NCBI RefSeq assembly: GCF_000002875.2
Contig: NC_009394.2
Coordinates: 483,236-547,235, forward strand
Direction of reading: 5' to 3'
From: Leishmania infantum JPCM5
Lineage: Eukaryota; Euglenozoa; Kinetoplastea; Trypanosomatida; Trypanosomatidae
DNA: 64,000 bases
Numbering within the stretch: position 1 is the first letter of the stretch; every line of letters starts with the position of its first letter. A program made the position numbers and the translations under genes. Under the pieces are notes generated by a model. That model did no database searches, had not been told where the DNA came from, and worked only from the letters and a program-made list of their open reading frames with translations. Positions 42,858 to 53,667 of the stretch are shown here, one piece after another.

Positions 42858-43864
42858 AGGCTGGGACACGAACGTCGGTGAGCACCCCGTCCTTCGTATC
42901 TCGCTGATCCTCTTTCTTTCCCTTCGTTTGCATTGACGGTGTTTGTATGTGTGCTTGTCTTACTCTCCCCCCTGAGCGTCATTGGATGGCTTCATTGGCC
43001 TCCCCCTCCAACACTTTATTGTTTGCTGCGCATTTCTCCCATTTTTCTGCTGTGATTCCGCATTTGTGCCGGTGTGGCGTTTCCTTTTCATCTAGCTCCT
43101 CGTAAGACTGGCTGAGTATAGCTACTCCTTCCTCTTCTCCAGTGAAATTGCAGCCCCCTTTTTCCCAACTTTCAAGTGCTCATGTTTGTCTGTGTCCACC
43201 CCCTGCTCGCCGCCGCGGTGGTGGAACACCAAGGGCTCCTCCATGCAGGTCTGCGTGCTCATTCTGCCCCAACTCATTACGTCAGCGCGTGACGCCTCGA
43301 TTACTCACTCACAGGACTGCACTTGGTGACGGCTCTTGCGAGCCACACACCCAACTTCACACCTCCCCCTCCTCTCCGCCACGTGTACCACCACTGTTCC
43401 CTTTTCTCTCTTCCATACTCGTACCCTATATCGCTTCACTGGCGGTGGCAGCCCACCAGGGAGCCGATTCAGGCCACGCCTACAAATATCCATACCCACG
43501 CGCACACCCGCATACACCCTGTGCATATTCGCTTCCCTCATCTCACACCCTCTCTTCTCTCGCCTCACTTCCTCGTTTCAGTATCTCCCGTGCTTTCCTT
43601 GGGCCGTTCAGCGGGTTCTTGTTTTTGTAGCGTTGGGCAAACACATACATCATCGAAGACAATCAACCATACATAAACTTGCATAGGTCTCGTCTCTCTC
43701 TTTCCCTTTCCTCTGTGCATGTTTCCCCCCTTTTCTTCTTTGGCTACCGTTTTTACTAACGTGTATCGCCCCCTCTATCCTCACCGGCACGCCAAGATAG
43801 TCGAAGCTGTTCCTATTGCCCCCTCTCTCTTTCACTCACACGGACATTTGAGTCGGCCGGCAAG
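42858..43864. other. Intergenic region between MTP members 5 and 6
   Basis: Pyrimidine-rich throughout, no retroposon and no gene. A 162-codon frame (43142-43630) is Ser/Pro/His-rich. Likely splice signals for member 6 lie in the C/T tract at 43805-43845. Confidence 0.55.
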
Positions 43865-44815
43865 ATGAGCTCGCCCCAGGTGGTTCGTGAGGCCAAAAAG
43901 GCGTTCGAGGCCAACAAGCGTGTCTACGAGAGCGTGCTGCTCACTTTCAAAGGTGTTGACGGCTATGACGTGTACAACTGCTCCGTCCCCTTCTCCTACA
44001 AGGGCAAGACGCACATCTACGGCCGCGTTGAAAAGCGCGATATTTGGGCCGCTTCGCATGTGCGGCTCTTCGAGGAGACGGGCAAGGATGAGTTCACGGC
44101 GGTGCCGGACGGGATGACGTGGTTGTTGGAGGACCCCTTCGTGTCCAGGGTGAAGGGTGAAGCCCTCTTCGGCGGCACACGCGTTCGCAAGGTCAGCGAC
44201 CGCCTCTTAAGCTACTACTGCGACTTCTTCCGTGGCGGGATCGAGCAGGGTCTCTACTTCACGACAGGCCCCGACAACATGAAGGACATTCGCTGTGTGG
44301 AGCTGGCGAATGGCAGCATAGGCGTTTTTTCCCGTCCCAAGACGGATGTCTACACCTGCATCGGCTTCACCATCATCGACGACCTGAGCGAGTTGACACA
44401 AAAGGTGATTAATGAGGCAGAGCCGCTTAATGTCCTTCACGCCGGTGCTTGGGGCGGCGTGAATCAGGCGTACCTTCTCACCTCCGGCAAGGTTGGGTGC
44501 ATCGCACACTACAGCTACAACAGCAAGGACGACAAGGACCGCCCGACGTCGGTTTATCTGAACTACTCCTTCGTTCTGGACCCTGAGACGAAGCAAGCAG
44601 AGATGGAGCGCATCATTGGCACCCGTAGCTGCTATCCGGATTACCCTGTCAAGACAGAGAAGCTCATAGACTGCGCCTTTTCCTCCGGCATCGTCATGCG
44701 CAACGATGGCAAGTGCGACCTGTACAGCGGGCTGGGCGACACCTGTGAGGGTCGCATCACCATTGACTACCCGTTCGAGGGATGTGGTGCAGTCGTTGAT
44801 CAGCTCTCGTTTTGA
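43865..44815 (+). CDS. MTP: GH130-like mannosyltransferase/phosphorylase, array member 6
   Basis: A 316-residue member with LEDP (candidate catalytic Asp90), GAWGGVNQ and DLYSGLGDTCEGR. Nucleotides 43904-44097 are identical to members 4 and 7, and the identity with member 7 extends some 15 bases further. The middle of the protein is closest by eye to member 3 (YYCDFFRG, ARPL-type loops and the VGCI.HYSY segment), so the gene looks like a patchwork of other members. No targeting signal. The 3' flank lacks a retroposon. Confidence 0.94.
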   Translation: MSSPQVVREAKKAFEANKRVYESVLLTFKGVDGYDVYNCSVPFSYKGKTHIYGRVEKRDIWAASHVRLFEETGKDEFTAVPDGMTWLLEDPFVSRVKGEALFGGTRVRKVSDRLLSYYCDFFRGGIEQGLYFTTGPDNMKDIRCVELANGSIGVFSRPKTDVYTCIGFTIIDDLSELTQKVINEAEPLNVLHAGAWGGVNQAYLLTSGKVGCIAHYSYNSKDDKDRPTSVYLNYSFVLDPETKQAEMERIIGTRSCYPDYPVKTEKLIDCAFSSGIVMRNDGKCDLYSGLGDTCEGRITIDYPFEGCGAVVDQLSF

Positions 44816-47112
44816 GCACCCTCTCACCCACTCACCCACACACACACCCACACACACACACACTCACATGCAAACGGGCCAAGATACACAAACTCATATG
44901 CACGTTCCCCAAACTCACCAAAGAATGCTCCACCACAGGGGGCGTGTACGTGTTCTCTTTCTTCCTCTTGTTTCTCTTTTGCTTCTGGTTCAACGTTGAC
45001 ATAGAGATCCCACACGCGCTTTTTTTTTGTGCTCAATGGCGTGCTGGCGACTTCCCCTTCCTCTTGCTTCTTTCCCTTGAGACAGCTTTACATGTGTGCC
45101 CGTGCGTGCGTGCTCGTTCTCTTGCTCTATAGCTAATTTTAGTAGGGTCTACTCGTACGCACACCCGTATGCTCACCTCTGATCTTCGCTCAAAGACACC
45201 CACCCACACACACAAACTCAAACAAATGTACCCACACGTCCTCGCTCTCAACGAAACAAAAACGCACGAAAAGATAAGGCCTCGGCTCTTTCTTCTCGCG
45301 CGGGAGTGAGTGCAGCCGTAAGCAGAGAGTTGGTGGGTAGCTGGATGTCTGGGGCAGTGCGCGACACCGCCTCACCCTATACATCTCTCCGAAGCTGCAG
45401 CGCACGCCCTTACTACAGCGAGAGCAGGACGAGATGGACACGCCACAAACGGCGACTCTTTGAGCGGCCCTGTTGTCTTTCTGGAAAGCGTGAGGGTATA
45501 CGACGTGGCTGTTGTTGCGGCTCGTGTAGCGCCTCTTCTGAGGTCGTGGAGGCGGCGTTGCATAAAGTTCAAGCTACCGCACGACGATTCGCCAAGGATC
45601 TTCGTGCCGACTGGATGTGTGTGCTTGTGGGTGGCGGTGTAGTTCATGCAAACCCCCATCATGACTTGTTGTTGCAATCGAGGCAAAGCGCATGCGACGG
45701 AGTGGTGCGTTGCAGCCTTTACACCTTTTCCCTTCTATCTCGCTCGTCCGCTTTCCTTTCGATGTGCAGCCAAATTGGACACCACGAGCACACTTCTACA
45801 CACGGTTGCGGTGCACTGTCTTTTATTTCGCTTCTCTATACACGTGTGTGTGTATTGGTGTGCCTCTGTGTACCTGAGTGTGTGCCTGTGTCTCTGTGTA
45901 TGTATGTGCGCGCGGCCTGTTGTTCTGTCGTGTATTTTTTTTTGCTGGTCTCCATCTCTGTCTGAGCCCGTCTCTTTTCTCCATCCGTGTGTGCTGCTGT
46001 GAGCGGTGTTGCGTGCTTCTGTGTGCTTCCTTTCCCTGCGTGCATGTGTCTTCTTCTGTTGATCTTCTTCGTTAGCTTCGTCTTGCTCTGTCGCTCTCTT
46101 CCTCTCGGGTTTCATCCTGATTTGCTTTTGGTGCGATGCCAGTATTTCTTGTCCATCCATATTTTCGTTGAGCTAGCTCTCTCTCCCAGCCTGCCTGTTT
46201 CTGTGTGGTCTGTGTGCCGGTGTGCGTCTTTCTCTGTGTATCTCTGGATCGCCCGTTTGTATGTTCCATCTCGAAATCCAAACATACGCACATACGCACA
46301 AACGCACGCACCGACACACCCGCGCACAAAACGCAAACAAACGAAGACGCACACACGCGCCGATCGACTCTTACGATTCTTCCACTAGATGGATTCATTT
46401 TGAACAACGCAGGGAGATATATGGTAGAAGAGGTGGCCAGCCAGCATACGGAGACACTTACAAGAGGCGGTGTAATGTACTTCACCCCTACCTTTGCCCA
46501 TGTGCTGCTGAGAGGAAGGTTCTCACGGATCGTCCTCTTCCACAGCCCGACGCATATGGCACGCGCACGCAGGATGTACGCGGTTTCGTTGCAGTGACGC
46601 AGTACACGCCCTTTGTGAGGGATGAATGAGTTCAAGGGCACACGCAGCCGCTCCTAAACCCGCTTGTTCACTCTCCAAACGTCAGCCACGCAGATATCGG
46701 CATCAACATTGAACTCTACTTCTCTCTTTGCTTCCATGGCACACGCTTTTTCGTGTTTCTCCTGTGGGCGCCTTTTTCCAAACCTTTGCGCCCTCCTCTG
46801 CTCTCAGAGGTGTCCTCGTACGCGTTGTTTCGACAATACGGCAGGCAACCCCAGACCCAGAATCCGCTCCCTCCCTCTCAGCTTCTTCCACCTTTCCTTT
46901 TAGTTACTGCTGGGCCCTCTTTGTCTCTCTTCCCTCTTTGTTTTGTGGACTTCTCGCTTCTGTCGTTCTACGCACTCGCCACCTCCCCCCTCTTCGTCCT
47001 TAGTGTGTCCGCGATCTGTCCGATCACCGGCACTGTGTGTCTATTCCACTGTCTGGGGCTTGCCATTACGCTCGTGCACGTACACACACACATACATACA
47101 CAACTACGCACT
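44816..47112. other. Long intergenic region, no gene seen
   Basis: About 2.3 kb between members 6 and 7. It starts with a CA-rich stretch (44830-44870) and is pyrimidine/GT-rich later (45840-46240). A 219-codon plus frame (45306-45965) and a 189-codon minus frame (46072-46641) lack protein-like features. No retroposon copy is recognised. Confidence 0.5.
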
Positions 47113-47149
47113 TGCTGTCCTCTCTTCCTCCATACACACTTCTCTCTAG
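47113..47149 (+). promoter_or_regulatory. Likely trans-splice acceptor for MTP member 7
   Basis: A pyrimidine-rich run ends in CTCTCTAG (AG at 47148-47149), 14 nt before the start codon at 47164. This rejects the much longer in-frame extension upstream. Confidence 0.55.
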
Positions 47150-47163
47150 TGCAGAGTGTGCAG

Positions 47164-48099
47164 ATGTCGTTGAAGGCTCTCAAGGCGTCATTCGAGGCCA
47201 ACAAGCGTGTCTACGAGAGCGTGCTGCTCACTTTCAAAGGTGTTGACGGCTATGACGTGTACAACTGCTCCGTCCCCTTCTCCTACAAGGGCAAGACGCA
47301 CATCTACGGCCGCGTTGAAAAGCGCGATATTTGGGCCGCTTCGCATGTGCGGCTCTTCGAGGAGACGGGCAAGGATGAGTTCACGGCGGTGCCGGAGCTC
47401 AGCTGGGAGTTGGAGGACCCGTACATTCAAAATGTGAAAGGGGAGATGATCTTCGGCGGCACGCGCGTTCGCAAGAACGGCAACGAGATCCTCAGCTACT
47501 ACGGCTACTTCTACCGTGGCACGCCGGTGGAGTTGAACTACTTCACGACAGGCCCTGACTACATGAAGGATATTCGCGTGGTTCCGCTTCAAGATGGCCG
47601 TCTCGGCGTCTTCTCGCGCGTTCGAACGAAGGCGGAAGTATACGTAGGATTCTCCACGGTCGACACCATTGACCACCTAACAACGGAGGTCATCGCAGCG
47701 GCGAAGGCGATCGATTTCATCAAGCCAGGGACGTGGGGCGGCGTGAACCAGGCGTATCTGTTATCGAGCGGTAAAATTGGCTGCATCGGCCACTTCGCGT
47801 ACAACGACACAAAACCATCTGGGGAGCCGCTCACGGTATACATCAATATCTCCTTCATTTTTGACGCCGAGACACGCCAGCTGGAAACCGAGCATGTGAT
47901 TGGAACAAAGTCGTGCTATCCACCCTGCCCGGCAAAGCTACCGACCCTCGAGGACTGCGTTTTCGCCTCCGGCATCGTCATGCGCAACGATGGCAAGTGC
48001 GACCTGTACAGCGGTCTTGGCGACACCCACGAGGGCCGCATCACCATTGACTACCCGTTCGATGGATATGGTAACATCGTTGGCCGAATGATCTTCTAG
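47164..48099 (+). CDS. MTP: GH130-like mannosyltransferase/phosphorylase, array member 7
   Basis: A 311-residue member, the shortest. LEDP (candidate catalytic Asp85), GTWGGVNQ and DLYSGLGDTHEGR are present. Nucleotides 47191-47384 match members 4 and 6 exactly; the segment after LEDP resembles member 4 (YYGYFYRGTP and LQDGRLGVFSR), and the 3' end matches member 5. It is thus a further mosaic. The frame is open for 137 codons upstream but that part is Pro/Ser/Leu-rich and the splice acceptor at 47148 favours 47164. Retroposon copy 7 follows 300 bp downstream, sense. Confidence 0.94.
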   Translation: MSLKALKASFEANKRVYESVLLTFKGVDGYDVYNCSVPFSYKGKTHIYGRVEKRDIWAASHVRLFEETGKDEFTAVPELSWELEDPYIQNVKGEMIFGGTRVRKNGNEILSYYGYFYRGTPVELNYFTTGPDYMKDIRVVPLQDGRLGVFSRVRTKAEVYVGFSTVDTIDHLTTEVIAAAKAIDFIKPGTWGGVNQAYLLSSGKIGCIGHFAYNDTKPSGEPLTVYINISFIFDAETRQLETEHVIGTKSCYPPCPAKLPTLEDCVFASGIVMRNDGKCDLYSGLGDTHEGRITIDYPFDGYGNIVGRMIF

Positions 48100-48401
48100 G
48101 CCATCGGATTCCCAGCCTTCCTACTCACTTTCCGCTGCCCATTACTTTCACATTGTCGGTGCTTTCTGTAGTCTTCTCCCATTTTTATCGGTTCTGTCCG
48201 CGCCATCACTACCGCCCCTACTACTTTCGTGATCAGCTGTGCCTGCCGCCGGCAATCTTTTTAAACTAGTTTACCTAACCAGCGCCATCACTACCCTTCG
48301 CCACCCTTTTTACTTCACTCTGTCGACGTGCACTGTGTGGCTGAGAGTTATTTGGTGCCTCACGAATGTCTCTCGTTTTTTTTTTTGACTGCTCTATGCT
48401 C
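48100..48401. other. 3' flank of MTP member 7
   Basis: Nothing recognised; a T-run at 48376-48386 lies just before retroposon copy 7. Confidence 0.5.
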
Positions 48402-48946
48402 CTGATGATGTGAGGATACACCTCTCCGTGTGTGGTGTCAGGGCTCAGTACCCCGACTCTGCGTGAGGGGAAGCCATGCACCCTCTTAACCCCTGTCGAT
48501 GTCAAGCCACCTCTGGTTGTGCCAGCGACAATCACCCACGCGGTTGAGGATGCCAGAGCGATGCATGGCTGCTGATGTCGGCGGTGGGGTGGTGGACGGC
48601 GTTGCGTTGGAGCGGCCTGAGACAGCGAACACGCGTGTGCCATCCACATCATGGGCACAGTGCCAATGCCACTCCAATGCATCTTCACCCCGCCCTGGCA
48701 CTGCCTGCAGGTGTGGGGCGCCTGAGCCACCTCGAGGGGGATGCATCAGGTGGCTGCCGGCACCATGGGAGCGGCTGTGAGGCGACCTGACCTGCGAGGC
48801 AGGGGCGGGTAGAGTGTGAGGCAGAGGCTGTGCTGCGGTGCCCACGTGGGCATTGCGGTAGCACTTGTCTGCTGCTGCATGGCACCACGCGATGGGGACG
48901 CTGTGACGGGCCGGGGGTAGGGTGGAGGTCAGATCATACGGTATGA
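48402..48946 (+). mobile_element. SIDER2-like retroposon, copy 7
   Basis: Full length, sense, in the 3' flank of MTP member 7. Both ends match copies 5 and 6. Internally it has the shorter G-runs (five G after CTCGA; AGGCAGGGGCGGG) seen in copy 3, whereas copies 4-6 have longer runs. Confidence 0.87.
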
Positions 48947-50065
48947 GAACGGGGACTGGCTAAAAAAGAAAAGTTTTGCTCTGTGTTTGCTCTTGTCTGT
49001 TTTGGGACTTTGTATATCTTTTTTTTTGCATCTGCTTTTGTTTCTGTGATGGCTTGCGTCGACATCTCTGTCTCTCTCTCTCTCTCTGCGTCTGAGCAAC
49101 TATTATTCTGCGATGACGTACCGGAGCACACCCTCTTCTTCGTGCTTGCCTGTTCCTTCATGCTCCCCCTCTAGACCACTCTAGGACAATGTCGCGGCTG
49201 GTCGAATCGCGGACAAGGCCGAATAAGAGGAGACCAAAAGAGAAAGGCAGGCACGGCAGCACGGTGTCACCCCTTGTGCACAGAGAACAAAATGAATCTC
49301 AACAAAGAGGGTGAACGAAAGAAAGCAGTCACTACTGACATAGCCGGCACTTAGATGGTGCTGAAGTGCCGTGAGATGCTTTCTTCCTTCCTCAGATCCC
49401 TTGTCCTCTCGCAGGCGTGCTGCCAAGGCCCTTCTTCATTCTCTTTCTCAGAGAGTCTCGAGTGTGCCCCCCACAACTGTTTGTGAAGGGAGGGAGAAGT
49501 GAGGTCCTGTGGCTCGTGGCGAGGTCCCTACCCCTCACCACAAGCCGTCTCACTTCCGTAATGAGCATCAACCGAGCCAGAGGAACTTGTGGCGTTTCAT
49601 GTTTTTCGACCTTGTCCCGCTCCCTCCCTCTCGCGCGCTACTTGTCTGTGAATAGAAATGTGATCATACACCTCCCCCTTGTGCACCATCTCTCTCTTGT
49701 TCTCACCCTGCTCTCCACATATGCGCGAACGATGCACCGCAACGGATGCGCTCGCCTCTTTTACCACCGCCCCTGCTATACTCGACTGGGCAACACACGC
49801 ATCAACGTTTTCCATCGATCCTCAACTCCAAAAGCTGCCGTTCTCTTCGCTCTCTTTTCCTGTCTCTCCTCTTTATCACCCTGACTGTTTCACTTGATAA
49901 TCCTTTCTATTTCTTCATATAACGTTCTCTCTCTTTACCGTTTTGAGTCATCTCGCCCCCTTTTCTTTAGTGTTCTGCTTTGTGCTCTTCTTCAGACGCG
50001 TACTCACTCACCTTTCCCCTCCCTGCCATCCTCTTCAGCTGAACCAAGGCTATACGGCTACATTC
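48947..50065. other. Intergenic region, no gene seen
   Basis: A-rich sequence at 48961-48975 directly follows retroposon copy 7 and may include its tail. Pyrimidine tracts (49060-49090, 49600-49720) follow. Frames of up to 155 codons are low in protein-like composition. Confidence 0.55.
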
Positions 50066-50110
50066 ATTTGTTATTCAATCCTTATCTCTTCGTCTCCCCT
50101 TCAACTCCAG
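50066..50110 (+). promoter_or_regulatory. Likely trans-splice acceptor for the phosphate permease
   Basis: Pyrimidine-rich run ending CTCCAG (AG at 50109-50110), about 60 nt upstream of the chosen start at 50171. A further AG in AAACAG lies near 50149. Confidence 0.5.
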
Positions 50111-50170
50111 GCTCCTCTTCTCCGCCCACCTTTTCGGGAACCTAAACAGATCAACGCCAGTACCACGAAA

Positions 50171-51652
50171 ATGGCGAATGTCAACCCCTATTTGTGGATC
50201 GTCATCGTGGGCGGCTTCGTTTCGTTCCTCACCGGCGCCGGTGTGGGCATGAACGATTTGGCCAACGCCTTTGGTACCACGTATGGTGCGCGCATTCTCA
50301 CCCTCACGCAGATTGTCATCGTAGCCTCTGTTTGCGAATTTGGCGGTGCGGTGACGCTCGGTGGTGAGGTGACGTCGACCATCTCCAGTGGGGTTGCCGA
50401 CCCCAAGGATTTCGCGAAACAGCCATATGTCTTCATGTACGGTATGCTTTGCGCCTGTGGCGCCGCCTTCTGCTGGCTGGCGATTGCCACGTGGCTGCGT
50501 CTTCCCGTGTCGTCGACACACAGCATCTGCGGTGGCGTGATCGGCTTCGCGCTGGTCTACGGCGGCGGTGGTGCGGTGAGCTGGGCGAAGAGGAAGGACG
50601 ACTTCCCGTTCTTCAGCGGTGTGGCCCCGATTGTCGCCTCCTGGTTCATTTCGCCTGTGCTCACCGGCGCTGTATCGGCTATCATCTACAGCCTGGTTCG
50701 CTTCCTCGTGCTTCGCCCTAAGAACTGTGTGAAGCGCGCGATGTACACCCTGCCCGTTGTTGTGGCCATTGCCTTCTTCCTGGAGTCTTTCTTCGTGCTC
50801 TTCAAGGGCGCGTCGAAGCGCCTCAAGTGGTCGGTGGGCAAAGCTGCCTGGGTGGCTGCGTGCATTGGCGCCGGCGCTGGCGTGCTCTCGTGCGCCTTCA
50901 TTCCCCTTCTGAAGCGCTTGGTTGCTCGTGACGAGGCGCATGCCTTCGCTGCGTCTGACGAGCGTCCGAGCACGACGGAGGGATCAACTCAGCGCAAACC
51001 GCTCAACGACGAGGACGTGCACAAGGCTCGTGAGGTCACTGGCGACGTTGTTAGCCAATCGGAGGCCTCCGACTCAGAGCAATCGGAGGAGCGCCAGGTC
51101 ACTGGTGCCAGCGGCCTTCAGGTCCAGCAGTACGAATGGCGTGCCGAGCGCGTGTTTCGCTACCTGCAGGTGTTCACCGCCATCTGCGCCTCCTTTGCCC
51201 ACGGCGCGAGCGATGTCAGTAACGCCGTCGGCCCGCTTGCCGCCATCTACCAGGTGTACCAGACGGGCGGTGTGGAGAAGAGCTCCTCTGTTCCGATCTG
51301 GGTGCTGTGCCTCGGTGGTGCCGGTCTTGTTTTGGGTCTCTCCACCTTCGGTATCCGGCTGATGCGTCTGATGGGTGAGGATCTGACTGTCATCACGCCG
51401 AGCCGCGGCTTCTCTGCGGAGCTGTCGGCCGCGCTCGTCGTGTCGTTCGCCTCCGGCTATGGCATTCCCGTCTCGTCCACTCACTGCATCACTGGTGGTG
51501 TCATCGCCGTCAGCATCGTCGATGTTGGCTTCCTGAACATCCGCTGGCTCATGGTGCTGAAGATGTACGGTGGCTGGGTGTTTACTCTCGTGATCACCGC
51601 CATTATCTCGGCCATGTTCTTTGCCCAGGGTGCTAGCGCCCCTGCCATGTAG
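50171..51652 (+). CDS. PiT-family phosphate permease
   Basis: A 493-residue membrane protein of the inorganic phosphate transporter (PiT, Pho-4/PHO89) family, which takes up phosphate with Na+ or H+. Both internal-repeat signatures are present: GMNDLANAFG (26-35) and GASDVSNAVG (about 345-354), where family members usually read GAND. Two VSSTH motifs (VSSTHSICGG and VSSTHCITGG) follow each signature in the expected places. A hydrophilic loop with Ser, Glu and Asp at about 255-340 separates two membrane halves. The start at 50171 gives a short N-terminus before the first helix, as in the family; the longer frame upstream is not needed. It lies next to the MTP array, whose phosphorolysis reaction consumes phosphate. 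Confidence 0.94.
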   Translation: MANVNPYLWIVIVGGFVSFLTGAGVGMNDLANAFGTTYGARILTLTQIVIVASVCEFGGAVTLGGEVTSTISSGVADPKDFAKQPYVFMYGMLCACGAAFCWLAIATWLRLPVSSTHSICGGVIGFALVYGGGGAVSWAKRKDDFPFFSGVAPIVASWFISPVLTGAVSAIIYSLVRFLVLRPKNCVKRAMYTLPVVVAIAFFLESFFVLFKGASKRLKWSVGKAAWVAACIGAGAGVLSCAFIPLLKRLVARDEAHAFAASDERPSTTEGSTQRKPLNDEDVHKAREVTGDVVSQSEASDSEQSEERQVTGASGLQVQQYEWRAERVFRYLQVFTAICASFAHGASDVSNAVGPLAAIYQVYQTGGVEKSSSVPIWVLCLGGAGLVLGLSTFGIRLMRLMGEDLTVITPSRGFSAELSAALVVSFASGYGIPVSSTHCITGGVIAVSIVDVGFLNIRWLMVLKMYGGWVFTLVITAIISAMFFAQGASAPAM

Positions 51653-53667
51653 ATCTCTGTTTGCGTGCGCTCCTGAATGTGGCAGTTAAATGTTTACGTC
51701 GTGAGAAAAGTATTTCCCCCTTCTTTTTGCCGGTATCACTTCGTAGTTTCTGGTGCTGAACTATTTGCAAAGCCCCGCTGCTCGCCAGACACCTTCTTTT
51801 TCCCCTCTTTGCTTCATGCCAATTTGAGATTGCCTCATGTGTGTACTTTCTGCTGTATGTGAGGTGCGTGTGTGCGTGTGTGCTTGTGTTTTTTGCCGTA
51901 TTATGAGTTTTCAAGGTACATGAACAGTTGTCCACGCTCGAAGGCACCTACGACGGACACGCAGCTGTGCACACACATTTATCACACACACACACACACC
52001 TTTTTCCAGAAGTGCGACTTTCATTGTGCAAGGTTGACTGATCTCCTTTTAATCCCGTCTCTCTCCCTCCCTCCCTCCCTCAGTCGCTGTAAAGGATGTT
52101 GCTTCGGTCTCTTGTTCATGTATTTCAATGTAACCCACTGACTTGTTTGTTTCGACTCATTTGTTTCTCCATTCATGCCTCATCTTCGTCTTTTTTTCTC
52201 GTTTGGCGACTGTTAGCTCTTGCGTGCGCTTGTGCGTGTGTGTGCGTGTTTTTTAACGTTTTCAGCGTAGCGCGTTTCTTTGTTTTCTGTGTGTTGCTGC
52301 TCATTCTTTTGTAGCTCACGGCGCTGCACTCCCATTGAAAAAAGAGAGAATAACCCCAAACCTCAAGCCACCATGAGGCAGCAAGAACGCGAAAAACGAG
52401 GCATCTTAAGACGTGCAGTAAAGCCTTCCTCTTTCGCTTTCTTGTCCTTTTCGTAGCTTCTTTGCTCGTCTATATTTTTTTTTTTACCTGTTCCCCTCTT
52501 CCCATGCCTCTCTCTGTTTCATTTCTTCATCTTCCCATCTCGCTTGTCGCCGGAAAGTTGCACTCGGAAAGGAAAACCATCAGCAGGCTATCATTCATTT
52601 GCGCGCGTACCCCCCCTCTCCTTTCGCTCAAAGATGCCTGGACAGTCGAAAGCAATAGGTCGTCATATACATCATTTGACTCGTTTTCTTTATTTGCTTC
52701 TTACACTCCAGTTGACTCTTTGTGTGTGGGCGCCCCGTTTTGCTCTGATGTACTCTCGTATGATGAGCAAGACTCTTCGTTGCGGTGCACCTCTTTTAAA
52801 AGTGAGATCATAAAGGAAGCAGTCCAAAGAAAAAACCCGTGTTTTACTCCTGTAATCAACTCTTTTCAGGGGAGAGCAAAGCAAGGAGGCCGTGTGAGAC
52901 TTGAGAGGTAGATGTTCACGTCTCCCTGACGAGAAAGGACTTTAGGCAGTGACTGCGCAGCTGTGCGAAGAGAGGACAAAACATCCAAACGTTGTCTGAC
53001 ATGTTGCAGAAACTGTTGCCCTTGGTGACTCCCAAGTGTTTTCTTCTTCCTGAGAGCCTTAATGAAGCCCAGTGACCTACCGGCAAAGAGCTGCGCAGAA
53101 AAAGACGCGTGCTGGTTTCTTCTAGTCTGCTTGTCTTCGGGCAAGCGCTTCCACGTGCGCACATGAGCCCGCCCACCTTCTCGACGAGTCGGGGACGTGA
53201 GGCGACTGCCTGTGTCCCGAGTAGGCCACCTCTTTCATTTGTTTCAACCGTGATCTGATGCACCTTCGAGTGTGCAGCACGGCTACACGGTGTGCGCGTG
53301 AGCTAAATGCGCAGCTGCATACACGCCTCGCTCTCCCCGGCTATGCTGCTGCTGCCGGTATGATCCTTTTCCTTTTTTGAAGCGCTCTCACTCCCTCAAC
53401 GTAATCCTTGCGTCTTCTTTTTTTCCCTCTGCGCAAACCTGCTCCCCTCTTTGTTCTCTGACAGATATAACGGCAAAAAACACGAACACACTGCCCACCC
53501 TTTTGCTTTTCTTTCGCTAAGACTCATACAAGTTTTCATCCACCCACTCGCCTGCCACGACTGCAATCGAAGTGTTTGCCCGCTCCTCTCTTCTCCCACG
53601 ACCTGGCGTCTTCCTTGTACGCCCACTCCTCCACACACACACACACACACACACTCACCAAGCGACC
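51653..53667. other. Intergenic region, no gene seen
   Basis: About 2 kb of pyrimidine-rich and GT-rich DNA, with a (CTCC)n stretch near 52060-52080 and a CA microsatellite at 53632-53654 that ends 13 bp before the next start. Frames up to 149 codons show no domains. No retroposon is recognised. Confidence 0.55.
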
